This document shows positions 25,951-33,412 of a stretch of DNA of 64,000 nucleotides, piece after piece. The notes under the pieces are model-generated. The model was given only the letters and a program-made list of their open reading frames with translations. It searched no databases and was not told the DNA's origin. Positions within the stretch are counted from its first letter, which is position 1. Every line of letters starts with the position of its first letter. Origin of the DNA: DASUPK01 sp963843085 (GTDB lineage Bacteria > Actinomycetota > Thermoleophilia > Solirubrobacterales > 70-9); assembly GCA_963843085.1 (NCBI GenBank), contig CAWJJG010000007.1, forward strand, positions 1 to 64,000, given 5' to 3'. Both the position numbers and the translations under genes were made by a program.

Positions 25951-26050
25951 CACGGCTTCGCCTTCAGATCGCGGCCACAAGCGGTCGCCCCTCATAAGTC
26001 GCTACGGGCTTCGCCCTTCGCTCCAAAGTGGAGCGACCTGGTGGCCGCTA
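25951..26050 (-). repeat. Palindromic repeat copy A, beginning at the ALDH stop codon
   Basis: Read on the reverse strand, the repeat opens with TAGCGGCCACCAGGTCGC, whose TAG is the stop codon of the aldehyde dehydrogenase gene. It closes with GGCGACCGCTTGTGGCCGC and a GAAGGCGAAGCCGT tail, so the ends form an inverted repeat. An inner hairpin, GCTCC-AAAGT-GGAGC, is also present. It fills the space between the ALDH stop and the decarboxylase start. Copy B at 27551-27650 shares the layout, and its ends differ by base changes that keep the pairing. Confidence 0.7.
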
Positions 26051-27517
26051 GCGCGAGTACGGGTACCACCACTCCTTCGGCGCCACCTCGCTCTCGATGT
26101 GGACGTGCTTCGTCTCCTGAAAGGCCTCGAGCCCCTCGCGGCCGAGCTCGCGGCCGAGGCCGGACTGCTTGAAGCCGCCGAAGGGGCCGGCGTCGTTGTC
26201 GGTGAGGGGGTCGTTGAACCAGACGGTGCCGGCCTTCACCTCGCGCATGCAGCGCAGGATCGTCCTGAAGTCCTCGGTGTAGATGTTCGCCCCGAGCCCG
26301 TAGGGGGTCGAGTTGGCGAGCTCGATCGCCTCGTCGAGGCTCTTCACCGGGACGAGGGGGGCGACCGGGCCGAAGGTCTCCTCCCGCAGCAGATCGGTCT
26401 CCGCCGTTGCACCGGTGACGACCGCGGGCGCGAAGAAGTGACCGCGCTCCTGGCCGCCGGCGTCGCCACCGACCACCACCTCGGCGCCGGAGCCGACGGC
26501 CGCCTCCACCTGCGCGGCGACCTTGCCCCGCTGGTCCGCGGAGACCATCGGCCCGATGTCCGTGTCGCTGCGCATCGGATCGCCGATCACCAGGCTCTTG
26601 GTGTAGTCGACGAACGCGTTCAGATAGTCGTCGTAGACGTCCTCCATCACGTAGAAGCGCTCGGCGCTCGTGCAGACCTGGCCCGAGTTGAGGAACGCGG
26701 CCCACGCCCCGCCCTTGGCGGCGACATCGATCCGGTCCGCGACATCCGAGCAGACGATGAACGGGTCCTTGCCGCCCATCTCTAGGTTGACGCGGGCCAT
26801 GCGATCGACGCACGCGCGGGCCACCTTCTTCCCCGTGCCGACCGAGCCGGTGAAGGCGATGCCGTCGACGCGTGGCTCGGAGGCGATCGTCGCTCCGACC
26901 TCGGGCCCTCCGGCCACCAGGTTCACGACCCCGCGCGGCAGGTGATCGAGGCAGGGGGCGAGCATCAGCGTGGAAAGCGGGGTGAGCTCGGACGGCTTGC
27001 ACACGAGGGTGTTGCCCGCCGCCAGCGCCGGCGCCATCTTCCAGGCGAGCAAGAGCAGCGGGTAGTTCCAGGGAACGATGCAGCCGATCACGCCGAGCGG
27101 CTCCTTTACCACCAGGGAGAGCTGACTCGACTCGATCGACGGAATGACCCGACCCGCCGAATCGCGGCCGATCTCGGCGTAGTAGTCGAAGCAGGCGGCC
27201 GTCCAGCCGACCTCGTCGGAGTTCTCCACCAGCGGCTTGCCGCCCTCGAGCGTCATCACCTCGGCGAGCTCATCGGTCCGCGCTCGCAGCCGCATCGCGA
27301 CCTCCCGCAACAGCTCCCCTCGGTCAACCGCCGGCGTCCGGGCCCAATCCCGCGATGCCTCGCGAGCGGCGGCGAACGCGGCGTCCAGCTGCTCGGCGTC
27401 GGCGGTGCCGATCGCCGCGACGGTCTCCTCGGTGAAGGGGTTCTCGACCTCGAGCGGAGACCCGTTGCCGGCGACTCCTTCGCCGTTGACCAACATCCGT
27501 GTCTCGAGCTCGGCCAT
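26048..27517 (-). CDS. NAD(P)-dependent aldehyde dehydrogenase
   Basis: The 489-residue enzyme has the ALDH set: VPWNYPLLLLAWK (Asn), KPSELTPLS, FTGSVGTGKKV, LEMGGKDP (Glu) and SGQVCTSAERF (catalytic Cys), then EETFGPVAPL and a C-terminal FGGFKQSGLGRE. Substrates of close relatives include betaine aldehyde and 4-aminobutyraldehyde, but specificity cannot be settled here. It lies upstream of the decarboxylase operon on the same strand, separated by repeat copy A, and could oxidise an aldehyde made from polyamines. A second, distinct ALDH is encoded at 41995. Confidence 0.9.
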   Translation of the reverse strand: MAELETRMLVNGEGVAGNGSPLEVENPFTEETVAAIGTADAEQLDAAFAAAREASRDWARTPAVDRGELLREVAMRLRARTDELAEVMTLEGGKPLVENSDEVGWTAACFDYYAEIGRDSAGRVIPSIESSQLSLVVKEPLGVIGCIVPWNYPLLLLAWKMAPALAAGNTLVCKPSELTPLSTLMLAPCLDHLPRGVVNLVAGGPEVGATIASEPRVDGIAFTGSVGTGKKVARACVDRMARVNLEMGGKDPFIVCSDVADRIDVAAKGGAWAAFLNSGQVCTSAERFYVMEDVYDDYLNAFVDYTKSLVIGDPMRSDTDIGPMVSADQRGKVAAQVEAAVGSGAEVVVGGDAGGQERGHFFAPAVVTGATAETDLLREETFGPVAPLVPVKSLDEAIELANSTPYGLGANIYTEDFRTILRCMREVKAGTVWFNDPLTDNDAGPFGGFKQSGLGRELGREGLEAFQETKHVHIESEVAPKEWWYPYSR

Positions 27518-27550
27518 ACCCCGATCGTATTGATGGGACGGCTTCGGTTG

Positions 27551-27650
27551 ACGGCTTCGCCATCAGATCGCCGCCACAAGCGGCCGCCCCGCGCAAGTCG
27601 CTTCGCGCTCCGCGCTCCGCTCCAAAGTGCTGCGGCCTGGTGGCGGCTTG
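27551..27650 (-). repeat. Palindromic repeat copy B, upstream of the ALDH gene
   Basis: On the reverse strand it begins AGCCGCCACCAGGCCGC and ends GCGGCCGCTTGTGGCGGC with a GATGGCGAAGCCGT tail. Copy A has GCGGCCAC where this copy has GCCGCCAC, and the opposite arm changes to match, so the hairpin is preserved by compensating substitutions. The inner CACTTTGGAGCG and AGCGACTT blocks are shared with copy A. Unlike copies A, C and D it does not start at a stop codon. Confidence 0.65.
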
Positions 27651-27655
27651 GGATA

Positions 27656-27792
27656 GGCGGGGTAGGACGGCCAGGGGGAGAAGGAAACCGGCCGCCCTAT
27701 CCGCCCGCCTGCGCCGAGGCTGAAACCCGGCGGAGGCGAGGCATCCAATATGTGGGCGGGCGCCGGAGTAGGGGGTCTCCGAACGCCCGCCC
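27656..27792. other. Structured intergenic region with two strong hairpins
   Basis: GGCGG, TAGG and CGGCC blocks at about 27656-27676 pair with GGCCG, CCTA and CCGCC at about 27694-27710, giving an imperfect stem of about 14 pairs. A second hairpin at 27754-27792 pairs GGGCGGGCG and GGAG with CTCC and CGCCCGCCC. Both lie downstream of the Rho_N-type gene on the reverse strand and upstream of repeat B. They may act as terminators or belong to an unannotated RNA. The remaining bases up to 27861 show no gene. Confidence 0.4.
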
Positions 27793-27861
27793 GCTGCCTC
27801 GACTCACAGCGAGATTACCCCGCCGATACCTACCTAAACCTGTGTATTTCCCAGTTTGCGG

Positions 27862-28206
27862 TTACCGGCTCTTCGCGGCGACCGCTCGTTGCAGCTGTCT
27901 CTTGTTCATGCCCGAGCGGCCATCGATGCGCAGGCGCTTCGCCTGGTTGTAGAGCTGCTCCTTGGTCTGTCCCTTCGGCCGATTCGTACCGGAGCGCTGT
28001 CCTCCCCGGCTCTGCGGCGAGGAACCCCTGGTCGAGCTGCGTGACCGGGTGCTGGACTCTCCGGAGCGTGCGCGGTTCTTGTTGACCGTGCGTGCGGCCA
28101 CTTCCTTTGCGCGGGACGACGATGCGCCGCGCTTCCTCGCGCTCTGCTTGACCTTCTCGTATTGCCGGGCACGCTTCGATCCCTTCTTCACGCCACGCGG
28201 TGGCAT
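27862..28206 (-). CDS. Basic small protein with C-terminal Rho_N-like domain
   Basis: This 114-residue, very basic protein begins MPPRGVKKGSKRARQYEKVK, resembling short plasmid-stabilisation or stress-associated proteins. It has a disordered Ser/Arg middle and ends with KEQLYNQAKRLRIDGRS and MNKRQLQRAV, a pattern close to the Rho N-terminal helix-extended-loop-helix domain that binds nucleic acid. The ATG at 28206 is chosen because GGAGGG lies 7 bases upstream; a longer frame runs into the promoter region. A SigB/SigF-type promoter 34 bases upstream suggests expression under general stress. It is divergent from the sigma-factor gene. Confidence 0.7.
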   Translation of the reverse strand: MPPRGVKKGSKRARQYEKVKQSARKRGASSSRAKEVAARTVNKNRARSGESSTRSRSSTRGSSPQSRGGQRSGTNRPKGQTKEQLYNQAKRLRIDGRSGMNKRQLQRAVAAKSR

Positions 28207-28239
28207 TTCAATCCCTCCTTCGGGGGTTTTCAGGCTCCC

Positions 28240-28264
28240 GTACCCGGGGCGCGGGCGGGGAAAC
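28240..28264 (-). promoter_or_regulatory. SigB/SigF-type promoter for the Rho_N-like gene
   Basis: On the reverse strand GTTT (28264-28261) and GGGTAC (28245-28240) are separated by 15 bases, matching the GTTT-N15-17-GGGTA consensus of actinobacterial SigF and related stress sigma factors. The -10 element is about 34 bases from the start codon at 28206, leaving a short leader that contains the ribosome site. Confidence 0.65.
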
Positions 28265-28267
28265 GGT

Positions 28268-28294
28268 GTTTCCCGCCCCCGCAATCGTGGGTAG
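28268..28294 (+). promoter_or_regulatory. SigB/SigF-type promoter for the sigma-factor gene
   Basis: GTTT at 28268-28271 and GGGTAG at 28289-28294 are separated by 17 bases, matching the same stress-sigma consensus. With transcription starting near 28301 the leader would be about 65 bases before the TTG at 28367. This arrangement lets the sigma factor amplify its own synthesis. The -35 elements of this and the opposite promoter face each other within the near-palindrome GGGAAACGGTGTTTCCC. Confidence 0.65.
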
Positions 28295-28366
28295 CTACCT
28301 TTCGTGGGCGGCCACACCTCGGGCTCCCCAGGGGCGATACAGCCACGGGTCACGAGGAGCCGAGCC

Positions 28367-29179
28367 TTGACCGAACTTGCCTTGGCCGACATCCAAATGA
28401 AGGATCAGACCCCCTCTCCCGGGCCTGGTGAGCAGCTGCTCGGCGAGCGTCGGCTTCTCGAGCGCTACGCCAAGGACAAGTCGCCGATCGTCCGCGAGGA
28501 GCTGGTCGACCGCTTCATGCCGCTCGCACGGCGCCTCGCGGCGCGCTACGCCGGCGGAGCCGAGCCCTTCGACGACCTGGTGCAGGTCGCCAGCGTCGGC
28601 CTGGTGAAGGCGATCGACCGCTTCGATCCCGAGCGCGGCACCGCGTTCTCCACCTTCGCGGTGCCGACCATCCTCGGTGAGCTCAAGCGCCACTTCCGCG
28701 ACCGCGGCTGGTCGGTGCACGTGCCGAGGGACGTCCAGGAGCGCATCCTCAAGGTCGAGCGTGCCATGGCGGAGCTGCCCGCCAAGCTTGGTCATACGCC
28801 CACGATTCAGGAGATCGGGCAGCGCATCGAGGCGACCGACGAGGAGGTGCTCGAGGCGATGCACGCCTCCCAGGGCCATCACGCGGTGTCCCTCGACGCG
28901 ACCTCGACCATGGGCGATGGGGACGAGCCGGGCCCCCTGCGCGACCGGCTCGGCTCGGAGGACCTCTCCTTCGACACGGTCGAGTACGGCGAGGCGATCG
29001 GGCCCGTCCTTCAGGAGATCTCCGACCGCGACCGCAAGGTCCTGCACCTGCGGTTCGTCGAGGACCTCACCCAGAGCGAGATCGCCGAGCGCGTCGGCGT
29101 CTCCCAGATGCACGTCTCACGGATCCTGCGGGCGACGATCGAGAAGCTCCGGGAGCGAATCCCGGAGGAAGAGCTCTAG
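28367..29179 (+). CDS. SigB/SigF-type stress-response sigma factor
   Basis: About 270 residues with the SigB/SigF/SigG layout. Region 2 has FDDLVQVASVGLVKAIDRFD and the melting segment GTAFSTFAVPTILGELKRHF. Region 3 has HVPRDVQERILKVERA and HTPTIQEIG. Region 4 ends with LTQSEIAERVGVSQMHVSRI. TTG at 28367 is taken as start because GAGGAG sits 7 bases before it; ATG at 28397 is an alternative. It directs polymerase to GTTT/GGGTA promoters and is normally held by the RsbW kinase and released by dephosphorylated RsbV. Both regulators are encoded convergently, 50 bases past its stop. Confidence 0.88.
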   Translation: MTELALADIQMKDQTPSPGPGEQLLGERRLLERYAKDKSPIVREELVDRFMPLARRLAARYAGGAEPFDDLVQVASVGLVKAIDRFDPERGTAFSTFAVPTILGELKRHFRDRGWSVHVPRDVQERILKVERAMAELPAKLGHTPTIQEIGQRIEATDEEVLEAMHASQGHHAVSLDATSTMGDGDEPGPLRDRLGSEDLSFDTVEYGEAIGPVLQEISDRDRKVLHLRFVEDLTQSEIAERVGVSQMHVSRILRATIEKLRERIPEEEL

Positions 29180-29198
29180 CGGCCACCAGGCCGCGACC
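29177..29198 (+). repeat. Palindromic repeat copy C at the sigma gene stop codon, terminator-like
   Basis: TAGCGGCCACCAGGCCGC begins with the stop codon of the sigma factor. GCGGCC at 29179-29184 pairs with GGCCGC at 29189-29194 around ACCA. It is the same core as the end of copies A and B but lacks the long interior. It lies between convergent genes and may end transcription in one or both directions. Confidence 0.6.
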
Positions 29199-29228
29199 TG
29201 CTGGGGAAGCGGGTGAATCAATCTCCCG

Positions 29229-30044
29229 CTACTGAGTCTGCGTCACCTCGAACTCGAGGTACTCGGCCGCTTCGCCGCCGGGGGCCTCGCCCGTTGTGAC
29301 CTCCATGTTGCTGGCGAGGCTGCGCAGCGAGCCGGCACCCGGCACCTCCATCTCGTCCATCAGCCGCTCGCCTCCTCCCGCCACCAGCGGGCCGACCCGA
29401 ACGCCGAGTGCGCCGACCCCGTCCTTGATCGCGACGACGACCCTGCCGCCCGCGAACTCGCCGCCCGCGCTCGCTGACACCGCATCGCCTAGCAGCACGG
29501 TGTCCGCCAGCCGGTCCACCGAGAACTCGGCCCGCGCGGCAAGCGCCCCCATGATCCGGGCCAATACCGGCTTCACCATGACTCCCGGGGTCAGGGCGAT
29601 CTCGAGCTCCTTCGGTGCCATCGCGGGCTTGCCGTTGTTCGCGGCCTCGGGTGGCGCATAGCCGAATCGAATCCTCGTCCTGCTTCCTCGCCCGGCGCCG
29701 CCGCTGATCTCGAAGCTGTCGGAGAGCGCGGCGATCAGCGGCAGGCCCAGACCCAGCGAGGGGTCGCCGTCATTGGCGCGAGGCCTGAAGCCATGACCCT
29801 CGTCTCCGACCTCCACGATGAGCTCGTTGTCGCCCGGCTCGGCGCTGACCAGCAGGGGGCCGGACTCGCTTTCGTAGGCGTGCAGGACGACGTTGTTGCA
29901 GGCCTCGGTCACGACGGTCTTCAGGTCCGCGATGCGCGGCCCGGCGAGGCCCAGGGCCTCGGCCAGGCCCGCTAGCGCCTGGCGTACGACGATCACGTTC
30001 TCCGCGGTCGCAGGCAGGCTCAGCTCGAAGCCGGCGGCGCTCAT
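29229..30044 (-). CDS. rsbW: RsbW-type anti-sigma factor kinase with extra C-terminal domain
   Basis: The N-terminal 135 residues are an HATPase_c_2 domain: ADLKTVVTEACNNVVLHAY is the N-box, VGDEGHGFRP the G1-box and SLGLGLPLIAALSD the G2-type segment. Such kinases bind their sigma factor and phosphorylate an STAS antagonist. The usual length is about 140-160 residues. Here a second half of about 135 residues follows, with FSVDRLADTVLLGDAV echoing the first helix pattern but lacking the N-box Asn, perhaps a degenerate duplicate. It overlaps rsbV by 4 bases and converges with the sigma gene. Confidence 0.82.
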   Translation of the reverse strand: MSAAGFELSLPATAENVIVVRQALAGLAEALGLAGPRIADLKTVVTEACNNVVLHAYESESGPLLVSAEPGDNELIVEVGDEGHGFRPRANDGDPSLGLGLPLIAALSDSFEISGGAGRGSRTRIRFGYAPPEAANNGKPAMAPKELEIALTPGVMVKPVLARIMGALAARAEFSVDRLADTVLLGDAVSASAGGEFAGGRVVVAIKDGVGALGVRVGPLVAGGGERLMDEMEVPGAGSLRSLASNMEVTTGEAPGGEAAEYLEFEVTQTQ

Positions 30045-30442
30045 CTGGCCGGCTCCCCGGAGCCCAGGGCCTCCGTGAAGGCCTCCTCCCGCCGGGTATG
30101 TACGGGCAGCTCGGTCCGCAGACCGGTCACCTCGAGCACGCGATCCACCGCTTCGGCGCCGTTCTCGTGGACGATCGCGAGGCAGATACCGGCCTCGGTC
30201 GCGCGTCGGCGCTCGTCGAGGATCACTCCGAGAATGGACGAGTCGATGAACGTTGCGGGGGAGAGGTCGATCACGGTGGCGGTTCCTTCATCGAGCAGGT
30301 TGTCGATCCTCCGACGGAGGGTCGGCGCGGTGCTCAAATCATGCTCGCCTGAAATGGTCAGCACGGCCAGTCCTGAATCGTTTCGCTCGAGCGCGAGCTC
30401 CCCCGTCCGCACAACGGCGAAACTACCTTGATCGGGGGGCAC
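30041..30442 (-). CDS. rsbV: RsbV-type anti-sigma factor antagonist (STAS)
   Basis: The 133-residue STAS-domain protein has VLTISGEHDLSTAPTLRRRI and the phosphorylation site TFIDSSILG, with Ser near residue 68. In the partner-switching model the unphosphorylated form binds RsbW and frees the sigma factor. The gene starts immediately after the potC stop (0 bases between) and overlaps rsbW by 4 bases, so it is probably translated from the transport operon message. No phosphatase (RsbU or RsbP type) is encoded in the window. Start is GTG or ATG at 30442. Confidence 0.88.
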   Translation of the reverse strand: MPPDQGSFAVVRTGELALERNDSGLAVLTISGEHDLSTAPTLRRRIDNLLDEGTATVIDLSPATFIDSSILGVILDERRRATEAGICLAIVHENGAEAVDRVLEVTGLRTELPVHTRREEAFTEALGSGEPAR

Positions 30443-31318
30443 TCAAACCTCCTGGTCAGGGCGAACCGATGCGAGCTTCTCGGCGCGGCGCTGTTGCAGG
30501 ACGCTGAAGCCCATCGCAAGCAGGGTCACCAGGAAGAGGATGGTGGCGATCACGTTCACCTCAACCGGGATCCCGCGCTGGAAGGCGCCAAAGATGTAGA
30601 GCGGGAAGGTCACGGTGGTCCCGGAGTTGAAGTTGGAGACGACGAAGTCGTCGATGGAGAGCGCGAAGGCGAGCAACGCCGCCGCTACCACCCCGGGCAT
30701 GATCAGGGGCAGGGTGATCTTGCGGAAGGTGGTCAAGGGATCCGCGCCGAGATCCTGCGCGGCCTCCTCGAGGCTGCGATCGAACCCGATCAGCCTGGAG
30801 CGCACGACCACGACCACGAAGCTGATGCAGAACATGACGTGGGCGATCAGGAGGGTGGTGAAGCCGAGTGGAAGCCCGTAGATCAGGAAGAGCGAGAGCA
30901 GCGAAGCACCCATCACGACCTCGGGAGTGGCCATCGGGATCACGATCAGGAAGTTGGCGGGACCCCGCCCGAAGAACTCGTAGCGAACGAGCGCCAGCGC
31001 GATCGCCGTGCCCAGCGCGGTCGAGATCACCGTGGCGAGCGCCGCCAGCTTCAGGGAGGTGATCAGGGCGCTGTTCAGGTCCGGCAGGCCGAAGGCGTTC
31101 GACCAGTGATCGAACGTGAAGCTGGTCCACGTGTAGTTGTACCGGCCGGCCGGATCGTTGAAGGAGAAGACGATGATCACCGCGATCGGGATCAGCAGGT
31201 AGGCGATCGCCAGGCCGGCGTAGATGTTGATCGCGTGCTCCCGCAGCCAACGCCACGCCCTAGTCAGGGCCGACTGGCGCCGGACCGGCAACCGCGCCGA
31301 TGCCGCACCGGCCTCCAT
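30443..31318 (-). CDS. potC: Polyamine-type ABC transporter permease (PotC-like), system 1
   Basis: This 291-residue inner-membrane protein has six membrane segments and the PotC-type EAA loop (SLEEAAQDLGADPLTTFRKI). The N-terminal half shows AWRWLREHAINIYAGLAIAY and a YLLIPIAVIIVFSF helix. It pairs with the PotB-like permease to form the channel for spermidine, putrescine or a related cation. It overlaps potB by one base and abuts rsbV without a gap. The last 15 residues are polar. Confidence 0.85.
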   Translation of the reverse strand: MEAGAASARLPVRRQSALTRAWRWLREHAINIYAGLAIAYLLIPIAVIIVFSFNDPAGRYNYTWTSFTFDHWSNAFGLPDLNSALITSLKLAALATVISTALGTAIALALVRYEFFGRGPANFLIVIPMATPEVVMGASLLSLFLIYGLPLGFTTLLIAHVMFCISFVVVVVRSRLIGFDRSLEEAAQDLGADPLTTFRKITLPLIMPGVVAAALLAFALSIDDFVVSNFNSGTTVTFPLYIFGAFQRGIPVEVNVIATILFLVTLLAMGFSVLQQRRAEKLASVRPDQEV

Positions 31319-32187
31319 CAGACCGGCCTCGCCTCCTCTCCCATCAGGGCCTCTGAGCCGGCGAAGCGGAGGTAGATGAAGACGACCACCATGATCACCG
31401 CCATCAGCACGAAGGAGAGCGCCGCGGCGGCCGGGTAGTCACGCTGGGTGAGGTAGAGCCCCTGGATCGTGTTGCCGATCATGTGGTTGTTCGTGGAGCC
31501 GAGGAAGAACGCGTTGACGTAGTCGCCCACCGCGGGTATGAAGGTGAGCAGGGTGCCGGCCACGACACCCGGCGCCGAGAGCGGCAGGGTCACCCGCCGG
31601 AAGGCCTGCGCCGGCGACGAGTAGAGGTCCTTGGCGGCCTCGAGCAGGCGGGCATCGAGGCGCTCGAGGCTCGCGTAGATGGGCAGCACCATGAAGGGCA
31701 GGAAGTTGTAGGTGATGCCGGCGATCACGGCTGTTGAGGTGGCGAGGACCCCGCTGTCGCTGCCCACCAGCCCGACCGAGCGCAGCGCGTGGACGACCGG
31801 GCTCTGGTCGGAGAGGATCGTCTCCCAGGCGAGCGTTCGAATCAGGTAGGTCGTGAAGAAGGGCGCGACGATCGCGAACAGCATCGCGTTCTTCCAGCGG
31901 CCCGCCTTGAAGGCGATCGCGTAGGCGAGCGGATAGGCGATCAGGAGGGCGATCGCGGTCGCTATCCCGGCGTAATAGAAGGAGCGCACGAATTGCGTGT
32001 CGTAGAGCGAGAGCGCGTCCTGGTAGTTCGACCACTGCCAGTTGAAGTTGAACCCGGTCTCCAGGGTGCCGGTGTCCAGCGAGAGCCGGCCCATGAAGTA
32101 CATGGGCAGCGCGAAGAAGAGGATCAGCCAGAGCAGCCCCGGCCCGAGCAGGAAGTACGGGATCAGGCGGCGGCGGGCGGTGGTCAC
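31318..32187 (-). CDS. potB: Polyamine-type ABC transporter permease (PotB-like), system 1
   Basis: This 289-residue permease has six membrane segments, with LLGPGLLWLILFFALPMYFM at the N-terminus and the EAA loop LLEAAKDLYSSPAQAFRRVT. It belongs with PotC and PotA in one importer. Its start at 32187 is 57 bases past the potD stop, the largest gap in this operon. A LPIYASLERLDAR segment precedes the EAA loop as in PotB proteins. The substrate is inferred from family and from the amine-catabolic genes nearby. Confidence 0.85.
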   Translation of the reverse strand: MTTARRRLIPYFLLGPGLLWLILFFALPMYFMGRLSLDTGTLETGFNFNWQWSNYQDALSLYDTQFVRSFYYAGIATAIALLIAYPLAYAIAFKAGRWKNAMLFAIVAPFFTTYLIRTLAWETILSDQSPVVHALRSVGLVGSDSGVLATSTAVIAGITYNFLPFMVLPIYASLERLDARLLEAAKDLYSSPAQAFRRVTLPLSAPGVVAGTLLTFIPAVGDYVNAFFLGSTNNHMIGNTIQGLYLTQRDYPAAAALSFVLMAVIMVVVFIYLRFAGSEALMGEEARPV

Positions 32188-32244
32188 GCCCGCATCGTCC
32201 TCGCCACGTGCGGCTCCGCCGCCGCCTGATCGCCTCGCATTCGA

Positions 32245-33390
32245 CTAGCCGTTGATCACCGCGTCGAACGCCCTGGTCACGTTCTGCTCCTCGGTGCCGG
32301 TGAGCACCGGAGCGACGCTGCACTTCGCGGTGAACTGGTCACTCGGGAAGATCAGCTGGTTGTTGGCGACCGATGGGTCGCTCGTCAGCAGCTCCTCCTT
32401 GGTACCCGTGACCGGGGATACGTAGTTCACGTAATCCTCGATCTGTGCCTCGTGGGCCGGGTCGTAGGTGTAGTTCATCCACGCCTCGGCCGCGGTCGGG
32501 TTCGGTGCCCCCTTGGGGATCACCATGTTGTCCGACCAGAGCATGCAGCCCTCGGTGGGCATGCGCCACTGGATGTCCGGGTTGTCCGCCTGCAGCTGCA
32601 CGGCGTCTCCGGACCAGCCGATCACGGCGACCGCATCGCCGCTGGTTAGGTCACGTGCGTAGTCGTTGCCCGTGAAGCGGCGGATCTGACCCGAGTCCGC
32701 GGCGCCCTTGATCTTGTTGATCGCGGCCATCCAGTCGTCCTCGGTGACGTTGTTCAGGTCGACGCCCATGCACTTCATCACCAGCGGGACGGTGTCCCTT
32801 AGCTCGGTGAGCATGTCGACCTTTCCCTTGTACTTCGGGTTGAACAGATCGCAGATGGAGTGCACGTCCGGCGCCAGGTCGGTGCGGACGATCACTCCCG
32901 TCATGCCGCTCTGCCACGGCACCGAGAAATTGCGGTTGGGGTCGAACGTCGGATGCTGCAGGGATGGCGTCAGGTTCTTCTCGACGTTCGGGATACCGGC
33001 CTTGTCCAGGTTCTGCAGGTAACCGAGGTCATACATCTTCTTCGCCATCCAGTCCGTGACCACGAACATGCTGCGCCCGCCTGACTGACCTTGGGCCAGC
33101 AGCGGCTGGACCTTGCCGAAGAATTCCTGGTTGTCGTTGACGTCCTCGATGTACTTGACCGAGACGCCGGTGGCCTTCTCGAAGTCCGGCACGGTCTGCT
33201 TGTCGATGTAGAGCGGCCAGGTCGAGATCGTCAGGTTCCCGGAGGGAGGAGGCTGGTACTTGACGGTCTCCGCGCTGCTCGATCCGCCGCTGCTCTCCAC
33301 CCCCCCGCCGCCACACGCAGCCAGCAACACGGCCACCGCTAGGGCCCCGCCCAGCGCGGTCAGTACGCGGATTCTCCTCTTGCTCGTCAC
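32245..33390 (-). CDS. potD: Polyamine-type ABC transporter substrate-binding lipoprotein (PotD-like), system 1
   Basis: The GTG at 33390 is chosen because AGGAGGAACAA lies before it and a lipoprotein signal then begins at once: a basic start, a hydrophobic run and the lipobox LLAAC. The mature protein opens with a Gly/Ser linker and NLTISTWPLYIDKQ, and it has VKYIEDVNDNQEFFGK and NMVIPKGAPN, typical PotD-family segments. It would capture a polyamine outside the membrane. The gene follows potA by 22 bases. A paralogue is at 54074. Confidence 0.85.
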   Translation of the reverse strand: MTSKRRIRVLTALGGALAVAVLLAACGGGGVESSGGSSSAETVKYQPPPSGNLTISTWPLYIDKQTVPDFEKATGVSVKYIEDVNDNQEFFGKVQPLLAQGQSGGRSMFVVTDWMAKKMYDLGYLQNLDKAGIPNVEKNLTPSLQHPTFDPNRNFSVPWQSGMTGVIVRTDLAPDVHSICDLFNPKYKGKVDMLTELRDTVPLVMKCMGVDLNNVTEDDWMAAINKIKGAADSGQIRRFTGNDYARDLTSGDAVAVIGWSGDAVQLQADNPDIQWRMPTEGCMLWSDNMVIPKGAPNPTAAEAWMNYTYDPAHEAQIEDYVNYVSPVTGTKEELLTSDPSVANNQLIFPSDQFTAKCSVAPVLTGTEEQNVTRAFDAVING

Positions 33391-33412
33391 TTGTTCCTCC
33401 TGTCGGGTCCGT

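Noticed and set aside
25648..27723. Two plus-strand frames sharing PQA-APRKSLRA-like text
   Set aside because: The shared peptide is only the translation of repeat copies A and B; the frames have no other similarity and no ribosome sites.
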